Of a stretch of 64,000 nt of DNA, positions 20,256 to 28,987 are shown piece by piece. Source of the stretch: Sinorhizobium terangae (GTDB taxonomy: Bacteria > Pseudomonadota > Alphaproteobacteria > Rhizobiales > Rhizobiaceae); the NCBI RefSeq assembly GCF_009601505.1, contig NZ_WITC01000017.1, positions 62,001 to 126,000 on the forward strand, in the 5' to 3' direction. The translations under genes were made by a program, and so were the position numbers. Within the stretch, counting starts at the first letter, position 1, and each line of letters starts with the position of its first letter. Under the pieces are notes generated by a model. The model was not told the DNA's origin, did no database searches, and worked only from the letters and a program-made list of their open reading frames with translations.

Positions 20256-21872
20256 ATGATCCGTATATTGTTCTTCATCCTTCTCGTGCTGTGTCTCGGC
20301 CTCGGCTTTGCGTGGCTCGCCGATCGACCGGGGGAGTTGTCGCTGATCTGGCAGGGACAGCGCATCGAGATGACCCTGATGCGCGCCGCCTCCATCCTGA
20401 TCTCGCTCATTGCCGCCGTCCTGATCGTGATCTGGCTGCTCCGCACGATCTGGATGTCGCCCCATACCGTCACGCGTTATTTCCGTGCCCGCAAGCGTGA
20501 TCGCGGCTACCAGGCGCTTTCGACCGGGCTGATCGCCGCGGGTGCCGGCGATGCCAATCTTGCCCGCAAGATGTCGGCACGGAGCCGGGGCCTGATCAGC
20601 GCCGACCAGGAGCCGCTCATCCACCTGCTTGAGGCGCAGACCGCGTTGATCGAAGGCAAATATGACGACGCGCGCAAGAAATTCGAGCTGATGGCCGACG
20701 ACCCCGAAACGCGCGAGCTCGGCCTGCGCGGCCTCTTCCTCGAAGCCAAGCGGCTCGGCGCGAACGAGGCGGCCCGGCAATATGCGGAGCGCGCCGCGGA
20801 GAAGGCGCCGCAGCTGCCGTGGGCGACGCTGGCAACGCTGGATCACCGCAGCCAGGCAGGACAATGGGACGAGGCGATCCGCCTCCTCGACCAGAGCCGC
20901 GCCGCCAATATCCTCGACCGCAAGGAGGCGGACCGGAAGAAGGCCGTGCTTCTGACCGCCCGCGCAATGACGAAGCTCGACGCCGACCCGAAAGGGGCGC
21001 GCGACGACGGCCTTGCCGCGCTGAAACTCGACGACAGCCTGGTGCCGGCGGCGCTGGTAACGGCCAAGGCCCTGTTCCGCGAAGACAATCTGCGCAAGGG
21101 CGCGGGGATCCTCGAAAGGATGTGGAAGCAGCAACCGCATCCGGACGTAGCAAGGCTCTATGTCAGAGCGCGCGGAGGCGATTCCGCCCTCGACCGTTTG
21201 AAGCGTGCGAAGAAGCTCGAATCGCTCCGCAGCAACAATGCGGTCGCACTGGCAACGGTCGCCGAGGCCGCGCTCGAGGCACGCGAACTGCCGCTTGCCC
21301 GCACCAAGGCGGAAGCGGCTGCGCGGCTCGAACCGACGGAGAGCGTCTTCCTGCTGCTCGCCGATATCGAGGAGGCCGACACCGGCGACGAGGGCCGCAT
21401 CCGCCATTGGATGGCGCAGGCGCTGCGCAGTCCGCGCGATCCGGCCTGGACCGCCGACGGCGTCACCTCGCCGTCCTGGCTGCCGGTATCGCCGATCAGC
21501 GGCCGGCTCGACGCCTTCGAATGGAAGGCCCCGGCCTTGCAGCTTTCCGACAAGCTCAAAAATGGTCATCCGAGCGCCGACGAAGCGATCCGCAGCCTTC
21601 CGCCAGTCGCGACCGCCCAGCAGATGGCAGCACCCGCGACGCCGAAGCCGGCACCAGTAGCGGCAACGCCTACCGTCCTGGAAGCCGAGCATGAGACGAT
21701 GATAAAGGTTCCGGAGAGGAAGGAACCTGCTCCCTCTCCCGCCAGGAAAAAGGAAGAGGCCACGGAGGAAGAACCGGCTCCCTTCTTCGGCCGGCCGCCG
21801 GACGATCCCGGCGTGCGCGAAGCAACAGCCGGCGAGAAGGCGTCGGACAAGGCGGGTTTGCGGCTGTTTTGA
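20256..21872 (+). CDS. hemY: HemY-type TPR inner-membrane protein
   Basis: A 538-aa protein with two N-terminal membrane helices (MIRILFFILLVLCLGLGF and LISLIAAVLIVIWLLRTIW), the HemY_N signature between and after them (SPHTVTRYFRARKRDRGYQALSTGL), then TPR-like helical repeats from about 95 to 410. The tail is low-complexity, rich in Pro, Ala, Glu and Lys. This is the coproporphyrinogen-cluster HemY of proteobacteria, not protoporphyrinogen oxidase; its biochemical role is not settled. It follows the Mic60-like gene by 19 bp. Confidence 0.9.
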   Translation: MIRILFFILLVLCLGLGFAWLADRPGELSLIWQGQRIEMTLMRAASILISLIAAVLIVIWLLRTIWMSPHTVTRYFRARKRDRGYQALSTGLIAAGAGDANLARKMSARSRGLISADQEPLIHLLEAQTALIEGKYDDARKKFELMADDPETRELGLRGLFLEAKRLGANEAARQYAERAAEKAPQLPWATLATLDHRSQAGQWDEAIRLLDQSRAANILDRKEADRKKAVLLTARAMTKLDADPKGARDDGLAALKLDDSLVPAALVTAKALFREDNLRKGAGILERMWKQQPHPDVARLYVRARGGDSALDRLKRAKKLESLRSNNAVALATVAEAALEARELPLARTKAEAAARLEPTESVFLLLADIEEADTGDEGRIRHWMAQALRSPRDPAWTADGVTSPSWLPVSPISGRLDAFEWKAPALQLSDKLKNGHPSADEAIRSLPPVATAQQMAAPATPKPAPVAATPTVLEAEHETMIKVPERKEPAPSPARKKEEATEEEPAPFFGRPPDDPGVREATAGEKASDKAGLRLF

Positions 21873-21896
21873 ACCTCAAAGACTGTGGACGGAAAG

Positions 21897-22379
21897 ATGT
21901 TAGAGCGGTTCCGAGCGTTTCTCGAAGATTTGGCGGGCCCTCCGGCGTCCATTAAGAAAGGTGACCCGCGCGTCGCCGTGATCGCGCTCTGCGTCCAGGT
22001 CATGGAGGCCGACGGCACCGTGCTGGCTGCCGAGCGTCGCAAGATGCGCGATATCATCGAGGAACAATATCAACTCGACGACGAAGGTCTCGATGCGCTC
22101 ATCGCGGCAGGCGAGACCGCCGAAAGCGAGGCGATCGACTTCTACAAGTTCACCGCCGAAATCAAGCGCCATCTGTCTGAAGAGCAGCGGATCGAGCTTG
22201 TCGGCATGCTGTGGGAGATCGTCTATGCCGATGGCGTTCGCAACGAAATGGAAGATCATGTGATCTGGCGGATCGCCGACCTCCTGGGCGTATCCGGTCG
22301 CGATCGCATCTTGAAGCGGCAGGAGGCTGCCGCCAAGATCGACGCAAAGGAGGAGAACGACGCGCAGCAGGAAGACTGA
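21897..22379 (+). CDS. TerB-like protein
   Basis: An all-helical protein of about 160 aa with the TerB core: DPRVAVIALCVQVMEADGTV (a DG turn typical of the acidic metal-coordinating loop), then ELVGMLWEIVYADGVRNEMED repeating the same helix-loop pattern. TerB domains are named from tellurite resistance but occur widely in stress or envelope contexts; no tellurite genes are nearby. The ATG at 21897 or a GTG at 21885 could start it. It follows hemY by 24 bp and precedes the amidotransferase by 1 bp. Confidence 0.83.
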   Translation: MLERFRAFLEDLAGPPASIKKGDPRVAVIALCVQVMEADGTVLAAERRKMRDIIEEQYQLDDEGLDALIAAGETAESEAIDFYKFTAEIKRHLSEEQRIELVGMLWEIVYADGVRNEMEDHVIWRIADLLGVSGRDRILKRQEAAAKIDAKEENDAQQED

Positions 22380-22380
22380 A

Positions 22381-23139
22381 ATGCCCGCAGAGGCCGACGA
22401 CGTTAAAAGACCCATCCTCATAATCCTGCATCAGGAGCGATCGAGCGCCGGCCGCGTGGGGCAGATACTCCAGCAGAAGGGCTTTGCGCTCGACATCCGC
22501 CGCCCCGCCCTCGGCGACGAGCTGCCGCCGACGCTGGAAGCCCATTCCGGAACTATCGTCTTCGGCGGCCCGATGAGCGCCAACGACGAGGAGGAGTTCG
22601 TCCGCCGCGAGATCGACTGGCTCTCGGTCCCGCTCCTGGAGAACAAGCCCTATCTCGGCATCTGCCTCGGCGCGCAGATGCTCGCCCGCAATCTCGGCGG
22701 CAAGGTCGCACCGCATCACGAGGGCATGACGGAAATCGGCTGGTACCCGCTAAAGGCCACCGCGGCCGGCAAGGCGCTGATGGACTGGCCGGCCATGGTC
22801 TATCACTTCCATCGGGAGGGCTTCGATCTGCCTGCCGGCGCCGAGTTGCTGGCGACCGGGGAGACCTATCCGAACCAGGCCTTCCGCTACGGCGAGAACG
22901 CCTGGGGCATTCAGTTTCACGGCGAGCTGACGCGCGCAATGATGCATCGCTGGGTGGTCCACGGCGCACACCGCTTCGTGCTGCCCGGCGCCCAGATCGG
23001 CAAGGCGCACCTCGAGGGGCGCATGATCCACGATCACCCCTTGCGGACCTGGATGGAGAATTTCCTCGAACTGATTTTCTTGCGCGGCGGGGAGCCGGCC
23101 GCGCCGAAAAGGCAGATCGCGCGTAACGGCACGGCGTGA
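22381..23139 (+). CDS. Class I glutamine amidotransferase-like protein
   Basis: A 252-aa stand-alone GATase1 domain, resembling the glutaminase half of GMP synthase. The nucleophile elbow is YLGICLGAQML (Cys95) and the catalytic His lies in WGIQFHGEL. An oxyanion-type FGGPMSANDE is present. Stand-alone members include gamma-glutamyl hydrolases and putative glutamine amidotransferases; the substrate here is unknown. It is nearly fused to the TerB-like gene, so the two are probably co-expressed. Confidence 0.88.
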   Translation: MPAEADDVKRPILIILHQERSSAGRVGQILQQKGFALDIRRPALGDELPPTLEAHSGTIVFGGPMSANDEEEFVRREIDWLSVPLLENKPYLGICLGAQMLARNLGGKVAPHHEGMTEIGWYPLKATAAGKALMDWPAMVYHFHREGFDLPAGAELLATGETYPNQAFRYGENAWGIQFHGELTRAMMHRWVVHGAHRFVLPGAQIGKAHLEGRMIHDHPLRTWMENFLELIFLRGGEPAAPKRQIARNGTA

Positions 23140-23146
23140 CGTCCAA

Positions 23147-24391
23147 TCAGACGCGTTGGTGCTCCGGAACATCGAGCGTATCGATCTTGCGCAATTGCGG
23201 AAAACCGACCGCCCAGAGCAACGACACAAGAAGCGTGCCCACGCCTCCGAAGGCGACGGCGAAGACGGCACCGAAGCCCGACGCCATCATGCCGGCGCGG
23301 AATTCGCCAAGCTCGTTCGACGCGCCGACGAACACCATGTTGACCGCGTTCACGCGGCCACGCAGTTCGTCGGGAGTCCAGAGCGTGATCAGGATTTCGC
23401 GAACATAGACCGAGATCATGTCCGCCGCGCCCATGACGACAAGTGCGACGATCGAGATCCAGGGCGTCGCCGACAGGCCGAAGACGATCGTCGCAAGGCC
23501 GAAGAGCGCAACGCCGATAAACATATAAAGACCGGCCCGGTTGCGGATCGGGTGAGCGGCAAGCCAGACCGCCATGCCGACGGCGCCGACTCCCGGTGCG
23601 GCGCGCAGAAGGCCAAGCCCCCACGGGCCGAGCGCCAGGATATCGCGGGCGAAGACCGGCATCAGCGCGACCGCCCCGCCAAGCAGCACGGCAAAGAGAT
23701 CGAGCGAGATCGCCCCCAGCACGACCTTCTCCGCGGTGATGTAGCGGAAACCTGCCGTGATCGTCTGCCAGCTCTGTCCCGAGGCGGGCGAACGCACCAT
23801 GGGCTTCGGCACGGCAAAGACCATCAGGGCCGCCGCTGCAAAGAAACAGAGACTGACCGTGTACGGTACAGTCGGGCCGAAACCATAGATCAGGCCGCCG
23901 GCGACCGGCCCGACGATCGTCGCCGTCTGCCAGGAGGTCGAGTTCCAGGCGATCGCATTGGGCAGGTGTTCGACTGGCACCAGATTGGGTGCGAGTGATT
24001 GCGCGGCCGGGCCGAGAAACGCCCGCTCGATCCCGAAGACGACGAGGATCGCATAGACGGGCCAGGGCGAAAACAGCCCTGTCACCGTCAACAGGAGCAG
24101 CGCGGCCGCACAAAGTGTGCTCACCGTCATGCAGATTCCCATGATGACGCGCCGGTTGTGGCGGTCCGCGACGGTACCCGTCACCAGAATGAGCGCCAGC
24201 GACGGCAAAAACTGGAAGAGGCCGATGAGGCCGAGATCAAACGGGTCGCGCGTCAGGTCATAGATCTGCCAGCCGACGGCGACGGACATGATCTGGATGG
24301 CGAAATAGGCGAGGAAGCGGGAGAAGAAATACCGCCGATAGCCGACATGCCTGAAGGCGGCGAAACGATGCGCGGCTTGGACGGCGGACAT
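23147..24391 (-). CDS. MFS transporter, EntS/MFS_3-like
   Basis: A 414-aa major facilitator superfamily protein with about 12 hydrophobic segments. Conserved loops include TGTVADRHNRRVIMGI after helix 2 and WTPDELRGRVNAVNMVFVGASNELGEF late in the protein. The EntS/MFS_3 subgroup exports siderophores or drugs, but the substrate cannot be told from sequence. The start chosen, ATG 24389-24391 (MSAVQAAHRFAAFRHVGYRRY), has AGGAG upstream; a longer frame adds 32 Arg/Ser-rich residues not expected in this family. It converges on the amidotransferase gene with a 7-bp gap. Confidence 0.9.
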   Translation of the reverse strand: MSAVQAAHRFAAFRHVGYRRYFFSRFLAYFAIQIMSVAVGWQIYDLTRDPFDLGLIGLFQFLPSLALILVTGTVADRHNRRVIMGICMTVSTLCAAALLLLTVTGLFSPWPVYAILVVFGIERAFLGPAAQSLAPNLVPVEHLPNAIAWNSTSWQTATIVGPVAGGLIYGFGPTVPYTVSLCFFAAAALMVFAVPKPMVRSPASGQSWQTITAGFRYITAEKVVLGAISLDLFAVLLGGAVALMPVFARDILALGPWGLGLLRAAPGVGAVGMAVWLAAHPIRNRAGLYMFIGVALFGLATIVFGLSATPWISIVALVVMGAADMISVYVREILITLWTPDELRGRVNAVNMVFVGASNELGEFRAGMMASGFGAVFAVAFGGVGTLLVSLLWAVGFPQLRKIDTLDVPEHQRV

Positions 24392-24524
24392 ACGGGGGAA
24401 GCTCCTCGGGGCAGCAAAGCACTGGCGCAATGCCGTTAAACATGATCGCGCACGACGAAGCGTCGTACTTGCCCGTTTAGTTTCCAATGTCTACATGTCT
24501 GTCAACAACGAATTGGAGACTGGC

Positions 24525-24821
24525 ATGATTGCTGTCATCGCAACCTTGAACTTTATTATCAACATAGCCTGGTTCCTGATCATAGCGTCGGCCATCTTCT
24601 CCTGGCTCTACGCCTTCAACGTGATCAACGTGAACAACCACGCGATCAACATGATCGGCCGCTCGCTCTATCAGCTGACCGAGCCGCTCTACAGGCCCAT
24701 CCGCCGCTTCCTGCCGGACATGGGCGGCGTCGATCTCTCGCCGCTCGTGGTCCTGGTGATCCTCTATTTCATCTGGTACTTCCTCAACACCACGGTCGCG
24801 TCGGCGGTAATCGGCATATAA
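24525..24821 (+). CDS. yggT: YggT family membrane protein
   Basis: A 98-aa protein with two membrane segments (IAVIATLNFIINIAWFLIIASAIFSW and DLSPLVVLVILYFIWYFL) separated by the conserved TEPLYRPIRRFLPDMGGVDLSP. The family is tied to osmotic or cytokinetic membrane functions and to chloroplast CCB3/YLMG. The ATG at 24525 has GGAGA just upstream. The next gene starts at the base after its stop. Confidence 0.92.
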   Translation: MIAVIATLNFIINIAWFLIIASAIFSWLYAFNVINVNNHAINMIGRSLYQLTEPLYRPIRRFLPDMGGVDLSPLVVLVILYFIWYFLNTTVASAVIGI

Positions 24822-25133
24822 GTGCACGCGGCACTGACGAGCCTTGACGACCACGTTCGCCTGACCGTTCGGCTGACGCCGAACGGCGGCCGCGATGCGA
24901 TCGACGGCTTCGAAAGTGCTGCGGACGGCGGCGAATATCTCAAGGTTCGCGTGCGCGCCGTGCCGGAAAAGGGCAAAGCGAACCAGGCGCTTATTGCCCT
25001 GCTGGCAAAACAATTCGGCATCGCCAAGAACAGGATCGCGCTTATTTCCGGCGACACGCAGCGCAAAAAAATCCTCCGGATCGAGGCCGATCCGGAGGAC
25101 ATCATCAAGCGGCTCGCCGAAATCGTCGGCTAG
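24822..25133 (+). CDS. yggU: DUF167/YggU family protein
   Basis: A 103-aa DUF167 protein with VRLTPNGGRDAIDG, LKVRVRAVPEKGKANQALIALLAKQFGI and the closing LISGDTQRKKILRI. Function unknown. It starts with GTG immediately after the yggT stop, so it depends on translational coupling; the yggT-yggU pair is common in proteobacteria. Its TAG is followed at once by a palindromic repeat that may serve as the 3' end. Confidence 0.93.
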   Translation: MHAALTSLDDHVRLTVRLTPNGGRDAIDGFESAADGGEYLKVRVRAVPEKGKANQALIALLAKQFGIAKNRIALISGDTQRKKILRIEADPEDIIKRLAEIVG

Positions 25134-25282
25134 CGCATCGGCCCGAAAATCGGACCCGATTTTCGGGCCGATGCGTGGAATCAAAGAGTTACAGCGTCCT
25201 TTGTGCGTCCTAAAGGACGCACGGCGCTGTAGAGCAATTCCAGGAAAAGTGTGTAACGGTTTTCCGTCCGGAATTGCGTGAT
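25134..25282. repeat. RIME-like repeat, copy 3, plus an adjoining palindrome
   Basis: 25134-25231 is the best match to copy 1 but inverted: GCATCGGCCCGAAAATCGG...CCGATTTTCGGGCCGATGC, then GTGGAATCAAAGAGTTACAGCGTCC, then the GTGCGTCC/GGACGCAC stem. 25232-25282 adds a second module with outer arms GCAATTCC/GGAATTGC around GGAAAAGTGTGTAACGGTTTTCC. A short relative of that second module lies at 55764-55795 (GGAAAAAGCGTGTAACAGTTTTCC). The whole fills the yggU-ppa convergent gap. Confidence 0.85.
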
Positions 25283-25299
25283 CTGGTAGCTAAAATAGA

Positions 25300-25833
25300 C
25301 TACTTCTTGGTCTTGGCGCGCTCGACCGCTTCCTGGATCAGCTGCTTGGCGACGCTTGCATCCTTCCAGCCGAAGATCTTCACCCATTTGCCGGGCTCCA
25401 GATCCTTGTAGTGCTCGAAGAAGTGCTCGATCTGCTTCAGCGTGATTTCCGGCAGGTCGGTGTAGTCGTGGACCTTGTCGTAGCGCTTGGTGAGATGGCT
25501 CGACGGCACGGCGATGATCTTCTCGTCCTGACCGGAATTGTCTTCCATCATCATCACGCCGATCGGGCGGACATTGATGACGCAGCCCGGCACCAGCGGG
25601 CGGGTGTTGCAGATCAACACGTCGATCGGATCGCCGTCGTCGGACAGCGTGTGCGGAACGAAGCCGTAATTGCCCGGATAGGTCATCGGCGTATAGAGGA
25701 AGCGGTCGACCACCAGCGTGCCGGCTTCCTTGTCCATTTCGTACTTGATCGGATGCCCGCCGACAGGAACCTCCACGATCACATTGACATCTTCCGGTGG
25801 ATTCTTTCCGATGGAAATCGCGTCGATCCGCAT
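25300..25833 (-). CDS. ppa: Inorganic pyrophosphatase
   Basis: Family I soluble pyrophosphatase (177 aa), which hydrolyses PPi and pulls biosynthetic reactions forward. It begins [23 protein letters not shown] and has the active-site signature DGDPIDVLI with the metal-binding Asp residues, [16 protein letters not shown] and [12 protein letters not shown]. The ATG at 25831-25833 follows CCTGGAGGTACTT; the longer open frame upstream is not homologous. Confidence 0.97.
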   Translation of the reverse strand: MRIDAISIGKNPPEDVNVIVEVPVGGHPIKYEMDKEAGTLVVDRFLYTPMTYPGNYGFVPHTLSDDGDPIDVLICNTRPLVPGCVINVRPIGVMMMEDNSGQDEKIIAVPSSHLTKRYDKVHDYTDLPEITLKQIEHFFEHYKDLEPGKWVKIFGWKDASVAKQLIQEAVERAKTKK

Positions 25834-26055
25834 AAGTACCTCCAGGGGTCGGTTTAAAAATTCGCCCCGTCGGATAAAGGGAAACATGCCGCAATGCAAC
25901 ATGACTTTCGTTCCGATGGGCGGAATGGCTCTGCAGCGCCGCCCGTCTCGCCGGGCGGGCAAAGTCGCCATAGCTTGAAGTAGGCAGGCGGCGCGGCCAA
26001 AAGTGGGCGGCACCGGGGCATTTTGCGGAAGGGTCTCTTCATCCCAAGGACCACG

Positions 26056-26110
26056 GCGCCCGCGTCTTATCAGACGCGCAAAGGACGCTGTAGCACTCTG
26101 AACCGATGCA
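26056..26110. repeat. RIME-like repeat, partial copy 4
   Basis: Between ppa and an acetyltransferase gene: CGCGTCTtatcAGACGCG followed by CAAAGGACGCTGTAGCACTCTGAACCGATGCA. It keeps the first stem and the conserved linker; the second palindrome is missing. Confidence 0.7.
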
Positions 26111-26127
26111 GGCACGACGCGGGCCGG

Positions 26128-26634
26128 TCAGTTCCAGATGAAGCCGACTTTCTTCAGGTATTTGTCGCCGAAATCTTCCATGCCCTCGGCAATGTCGCTG
26201 CCGCCGGCCGCCTGGAAGAAGCTGTAGGCGTGTTCACTGTCTTCGAGGCACCAGACGACAAGGCCCCGGCATCCAAGCGACTTCAAGAGGCTCTTCGCCT
26301 CCCGGAAGAGGATGCGCCCGAGGCCGATGCCCTGATATTCCGGGCGCAGGTAGATTTCGTAGATCTCACCCTCTTGCGGCAGGGCCCTCGCCCGGCTCAG
26401 GCCCAACGTGGCATAGCCGGCGATCGTTCCGGCGACATCGACGACGAGCAGCGTTGCCGGCCCGCGCGTGGCCTTGCGCCACCAGGTTTCATCGCGGCGG
26501 TTGACCATCTGGATCAAGGGTCGATGCGGAATGATGCCGCCATAGGCCTGCAACCAGGAAACGCGATGCACCTCGGCAATCGCCGCCGCCTCATGTGGCT
26601 CCCCGGGCCTGACCTCGATCGAAACAGTCTTCAT
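26128..26634 (-). CDS. GNAT family N-acetyltransferase
   Basis: A 168-aa GNAT protein. The acetyl-CoA pyrophosphate-binding motif is RPEYQGIGLGRILFREA, preceded by the beta4 segment EGEIYEIYL. N-terminal EVRPGEPHEAAAIAEVHRVSWLQAY is typical of this rhizobial group. Substrate unknown. It is monocistronic, with the partial repeat downstream. Confidence 0.9.
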   Translation of the reverse strand: MKTVSIEVRPGEPHEAAAIAEVHRVSWLQAYGGIIPHRPLIQMVNRRDETWWRKATRGPATLLVVDVAGTIAGYATLGLSRARALPQEGEIYEIYLRPEYQGIGLGRILFREAKSLLKSLGCRGLVVWCLEDSEHAYSFFQAAGGSDIAEGMEDFGDKYLKKVGFIWN

Positions 26635-26783
26635 GACTCGACTCTAAACACACGACACGGCGAACCGGAATCCCGCCGGGCTGCCGGGCGGCGTTAACCC
26701 ACAGGCAACTTTAACGGCATCCAAATGAAGGTTAACGCCTTTTTAACTTTATCCGCAAGCCGCCCGCGATCGGCACGCACAGC

Positions 26784-26810
26784 AAAAACCCCGGATCGCT
26801 CCGGGGTTGT
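26784..26810 (-). terminator. Rho-independent terminator, minus strand
   Basis: Read on the minus strand: CCCCGG-AGCGAT-CCGGGG followed directly by TTTTTG. It lies about 150 bp past the typA stop and before the acetyltransferase promoter, so it probably ends the typA transcript. Confidence 0.85.
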
Positions 26811-26860
26811 AAATGTTTTCCGATTTCGGGGGCCGCCTATCGCAGCAGGAACTGGCAGTT

Positions 26861-26936
26861 GCCCCTCACCCTAACCCTCTCCCCGCAAGCGGGGCGAAGG
26901 GACCGAGGCGGCCCCGGCAGGCGGATGGGGGCCTGC
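26861..26936. repeat. CCCCTCACCCTAACC-type intergenic repeat, copy A
   Basis: CCCCTCACCCTAACCCTCTCCCCGC, then the CCCCGCAAGCGGGG hairpin, then GCGAAGGGACCGAGGCGGCCCC. Related copies lie at 60012-60112 and 62439-62551. It sits in the probable 3' untranslated region of typA. Confidence 0.7.
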
Positions 26937-26961
26937 GCTGCGTCCTGCGACAGAAGGGTAG

Positions 26962-28788
26962 TTACGCCGCGCCGGCGGTCCGGGCCTTTTCGAAGCGCTT
27001 GCGCTCATGCGGGTCGAGGTGGAGCTTCCTGAGCCGGATCGACTTCGGCGTCACTTCCACCAGCTCGTCGTCCTGGATCCAGGAAAGCGCCCGTTCGAGT
27101 GTCATCTTGATCGGCGGCGTCAGGCGGACGGCTTCGTCCTTGCCGGCGGCGCGCATGTTGGTGAGCTTCTTGCCCTTCAAGACGTTGACTTCGAGGTCGT
27201 TGTCGCGGGTGTGGATGCCGATGATCATGCCCTCATAGACCTTCTCGCCCGGTTCGATCACCATCGGGCCGCGGTCCTCGAGGTTGAAGAGCGCGTAGGC
27301 CACGGCTTCGCCCGCCTCGTTCGCCAGCAGCACGCCGTTGATGCGGCCGCCGATCTCGCCCTTGTAGGGCTGATAGTCGTGGAAGAGGCGGTTCATGATC
27401 GCCGTGCCGCGTGTATCGGTCAGCAGTTCCGACTGGTAGCCGATAAGGCCGCGGGTCGGGGCAAAGAAGACGAGACGGACGCGATTGCCGCCCGACGGAC
27501 GAAGCTCGACCATCTCGGCCTTGCGCTCCGACATCTTCTGCACGACGACGCCGGAATACTCTTCGTCGACGTCGATCACGACCTCTTCGACCGGCTCGAG
27601 CAGCTGGCCGCTCTCGTCCTTGTGCATGACGACGCGCGGACGCGAGACGGCAAGCTCGAAGCCTTCGCGGCGCATCGTTTCGATCAGCACGGCGAGCTGC
27701 AGTTCGCCGCGGCCGGAGACAAAGAAGGAGTCCTTCTCGGAGGATTCTTCGATCTTCAGCGCCACATTGCCTTCCGCTTCCTTGAACAGGCGGTCGCGGA
27801 TGACGCGCGAGGTCACCTTGTCGCCCTCGGTGCCGGCAAGCGGCGAATCGTTGACGATGAAGGACATGGTGACAGTCGGCGGATCGATCGGCTGCGCCTC
27901 GAGCGGCTCGGCGATCGAGGGATCACAGAAGGTGTCGGCAACGGTGCCCTTGGTCAGCCCGGCGATTGCGACGATGTCGCCGGCATGGGCCTCCTCGATC
28001 GGCTGACGCTCGATACCGCGGAAAGCGAGGATCTTCGAGATACGACCGGATTCGAGCAGCTTGCCATCCTGACCCAGCACCTTCACTGCCTGGTTCGGCT
28101 TGACGGAGCCGGAGTGTACGCGGCCGGTGATGATGCGGCCGAGAAAGGGGTTCGCCTCAAGGATCGTACCGATCATGCGGAACGGGCCTTCCGCCACTGT
28201 CGGCTCGGGAACATGCTTCAGAACCAGGTCGAGCAGCGGCGCCATTCCCTGGTCCTTCGGGCCTTCGGGATTGACGTTCATCCAGCCGTCACGACCGGAA
28301 CCGTAGAGGATCGGGAAATCGAGCTGCTCGTCGGTGGCGTCGAGCGCGGCGAAGAGGTCGAAGACCTCATTGATGACTTCTTCGTGGCGGCCGTCCGGGC
28401 GGTCGATCTTGTTGATCGCGACGATCGGCTTCAGTCCGACCTTCAGCGCCTTGCCCACGACGAACTTCGTCTGCGGCATCGGGCCTTCGGAGGCATCGAC
28501 GAGCACGATCGCGCCATCCACCATGGACAGGATGCGTTCGACTTCACCGCCGAAGTCAGCGTGACCGGGGGTGTCGACGATATTGATGCGCGTCCCCTTC
28601 CACTCGACCGAGGTCGCCTTGGCAAGAATGGTGATGCCGCGCTCCTTTTCCAGGTCGTTGGAATCCATCACACGTTCGGCAACGCGCTGGTTCTCGCGGA
28701 AGGACCCCGATTGCTTCAGAAGCTCGTCGACGAGCGTGGTCTTCCCATGGTCGACGTGCGCGATGATCGCGATGTTACGAATGCTCAT
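26962..28788 (-). CDS. typA: Translational GTPase TypA/BipA
   Basis: Ribosome-binding GTPase (608 aa) needed for growth under stress and for 50S assembly at low temperature. G1 is [17 protein letters not shown]2 is in the RGITILAKA segment; G3 is [13 protein letters not shown]4 is NKIDRPDG. Then come domain II, the EF-G-like domains and the BipA-specific C-terminal domain ([18 protein letters not shown]). The ATG at 28786-28788 gives the family length; an upstream in-frame start would add 12 residues. Confidence 0.97.
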   Translation of the reverse strand: MSIRNIAIIAHVDHGKTTLVDELLKQSGSFRENQRVAERVMDSNDLEKERGITILAKATSVEWKGTRINIVDTPGHADFGGEVERILSMVDGAIVLVDASEGPMPQTKFVVGKALKVGLKPIVAINKIDRPDGRHEEVINEVFDLFAALDATDEQLDFPILYGSGRDGWMNVNPEGPKDQGMAPLLDLVLKHVPEPTVAEGPFRMIGTILEANPFLGRIITGRVHSGSVKPNQAVKVLGQDGKLLESGRISKILAFRGIERQPIEEAHAGDIVAIAGLTKGTVADTFCDPSIAEPLEAQPIDPPTVTMSFIVNDSPLAGTEGDKVTSRVIRDRLFKEAEGNVALKIEESSEKDSFFVSGRGELQLAVLIETMRREGFELAVSRPRVVMHKDESGQLLEPVEEVVIDVDEEYSGVVVQKMSERKAEMVELRPSGGNRVRLVFFAPTRGLIGYQSELLTDTRGTAIMNRLFHDYQPYKGEIGGRINGVLLANEAGEAVAYALFNLEDRGPMVIEPGEKVYEGMIIGIHTRDNDLEVNVLKGKKLTNMRAAGKDEAVRLTPPIKMTLERALSWIQDDELVEVTPKSIRLRKLHLDPHERKRFEKARTAGAA

Positions 28789-28911
28789 TTTTTGTCTCGG
28801 AAAGTTCGTGGGTACGCGCGACAAGGCGGGTACCGCTTTTCAGTTGCCGCGCTCATACAGGTTTTTTTGCAGGAGCGAAAGGGGCCAGCGCACATAGCAG
28901 GGCTGCGTTGG

Positions 28912-28941
28912 ACCCCCTCTGGCCTGCAGGCCAGAGGGGGT
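28912..28941. terminator. 30-bp perfect palindrome downstream of phoD, probable terminator
   Basis: ACCCCCTCTGGCCTG/CAGGCCAGAGGGGGT is a perfect inverted repeat without spacer, 46 bp past the phoD stop and 123 bp upstream of the typA start. No T-tract follows on either strand, so ending the phoD transcript by this stem is only likely. Confidence 0.5.
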
Positions 28942-28987
28942 TATCCGCGCTTCTCCCATCCATATCCGGTACGCCTTTCTGAATCGC

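Noticed and set aside
21897-22379. Tellurite-resistance operon
   Set aside because: Only a single TerB-like domain protein is present; no terC, terD, terZ or related genes are near.
25834-26115. N-terminal extension of pyrophosphatase
   Set aside because: The family begins at [10 protein letters not shown] with a good ribosome site; upstream residues overlap a repeat fragment.
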